From NCBI GenBank assembly GCA_024653795.1, contig JANLHY010000562.1:1-5741 (forward strand): a stretch of DNA of 5,741 nt, read 5' to 3'. This document shows, one piece after another, positions 5,449-5,741 of this stretch. Made by a program: the position numbers and the translations under genes. Source of the stretch: Candidatus Brocadiaceae bacterium (GTDB lineage Bacteria; Planctomycetota; Brocadiia; Brocadiales; Brocadiaceae). A model generated the notes under the pieces. The model was not told where the DNA came from. It did no database searches and worked only from the letters and a program-made list of their open reading frames with translations. Within the stretch, counting starts at the first letter, position 1. Each line of letters begins with the position of its first letter.

Positions 5449-5520
5449 CTTTCAGCGCTTGAAAGGTATGGGGCATTCATACCCAGAGTGTTGCCCTTGG
5501 CTAGGGTATGTAAGCCCTTT
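5449..5520. repeat. Decayed, reverse-oriented relative of the three-hairpin element
   Basis: On the + strand this stretch has CTTTCA-GCGCT-TGAAAG (5449-5465) and CCCAGAG...GCCCTTGGCTA (5482-5503), followed by GTATGTAAGCCC. This parallels the reverse complement of 5269-5347, where CCCTTTCAGGG is followed by CCCAGGGC, GCCCTGGGCTA and a GCTCC arm. An alternative stem CATACCC (5478-5484)/GGGTATG (5504-5510) is also available. Several mismatches in the main stem suggest erosion. The two elements point away from each other, as in paired REP arrangements. Confidence 0.5.
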
Positions 5521-5553
5521 GTGCTTTTGTTTGAAACAGACAACCCAAAGGCC

Positions 5554-5581
5554 GTAGAGACAATTCATGAATTGCCTCTAC
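5554..5581. repeat. 28-base near-perfect palindrome
   Basis: GTAGAG-A-CAATTCA is followed directly by TGAATTG-C-CTCTAC. Thirteen of fourteen pairs match, with only A5560 opposite C5575, and there is no loop. It overlaps the ten-base palindrome TACCATGGTA (5579-5588). GTAGAGAC-type palindromes are, from memory, common dispersed repeats in several phyla. It could also be a protein-binding site. Confidence 0.7.
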
Positions 5582-5620
5582 CATGGTAAAAGTCGCCGAA
5601 TGCCTAGTTTATGCCTCAAG

Positions 5621-5738
5621 GCTGGTTCAGTCTTGCAGATTGAACCATATATTTGAACGGTACTCTAAAGCTTGAACTCGTGCTGTGAGACGGAATTATA
5701 CCAAATGTTTCGGTTCAATCGAGGACGATTGAACCAGC
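5621..5738. repeat. Two-hairpin palindromic repeat, copy 2 with expanded spacer
   Basis: Left hairpin: GGTTCAGTC (5624-5632), loop TTGCA, GATTGAACC (5638-5646). Right hairpin: 5712-5735. The right part (5712-5738) is identical to 2888-2914 over 27 bases. The left part (5621-5646) differs from 2852-2877 at four of 26 positions, two of which form a compensatory pair. The spacer is 65 bases rather than ten and contains two TTGAAC hexamers (5653-5658, 5672-5677), perhaps remnants of another hairpin. Confidence 0.8.
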
Positions 5739-5741
5739 GAA

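Larger units (their letters stand above)
5234..5741. other. Repeat-rich noncoding region upstream of the ExbB-like operon
   Basis: About 500 bases with no credible gene; open frames on the - strand run through palindromes and have no start signal. From left to right it holds a three-hairpin element (5269-5347), a TTGTCCT/AGGACAA inverted pair (about 5407-5446), a decayed reverse-oriented relative of that element (5449-5520), a 28-base palindrome (5554-5581), and a second two-hairpin repeat (5621-5738). The promoter of the - strand operon must lie in or beyond this cluster; the AT-rich stretch at 5251-5268 could supply a -10 element, but no convincing -35 was found. Confidence 0.75.

Noticed and set aside
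5097..5543. 148-codon open frame on the - strand
   Set aside because: It overlaps the ExbB-like gene in another frame and then runs through the palindromic elements; its middle is simply translated hairpin sequence.
2852..5738. CRISPR array
   Set aside because: Only two copies of the repeat, about 2.8 kb apart with genes between them; no regular spacers and no cas gene.

Overview
The window looks like a chromosomal stretch from a Gram-negative-type bacterium of moderate GC (low to mid forties per cent by eye). The signal-peptide-bearing periplasmic proteins, the ExbB/TolQ-like channel gene with a DUF2149 partner, and the dispersed palindromic repeats would fit an anammox-type planctomycete or a similar environmental lineage. 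That placement is a low-confidence impression, because no rRNA or marker gene is present.

Left block (1-2718, + strand): a tightly spaced, probably co-transcribed ion-homeostasis cluster. It starts with the last 43 codons of a P-type cation ATPase. An ATGA stop/start overlap leads into a small secreted DUF2141 protein (129-578). After 43 bases comes a 698-residue CPA2-type cation:proton antiporter (622-2718). The antiporter has a cleavable-looking signal peptide and about 250 residues of Pro/Glu/Thr-rich, internally duplicated extracytoplasmic sequence in front of a 13-helix membrane domain. Its usual Asp-Asp ion-binding pair is replaced by Thr-Glu.

Middle (2719-4265): a 339-base gap holds two AT-rich stem-loops and a two-hairpin palindromic repeat. 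It is followed by an intramembrane site-2 metalloprotease with paired CBS domains (3058-4170). A C/G-rich hairpin with a T tract (4195-4236) separates this gene from the convergent block on its right.

Right block (4266-5233, - strand): a two-gene operon, again joined by an ATGA overlap, encodes a MotA/TolQ/ExbB-family channel subunit and a one-helix DUF2149 protein with an ExbD-like membrane aspartate. Together they look like a proton-driven energising or force-transducing complex of unknown client.

Right edge (5234-5741): 508 bases without a credible gene. The stretch is packed with palindromes: a three-hairpin element, a decayed relative in the opposite orientation, a 28-base near-perfect palindrome, and a second copy of the two-hairpin repeat seen at 2852-2914. 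The two copies of the latter share 27 identical bases and show one compensatory base-pair change in the left stem, so the folded structure appears to be conserved.
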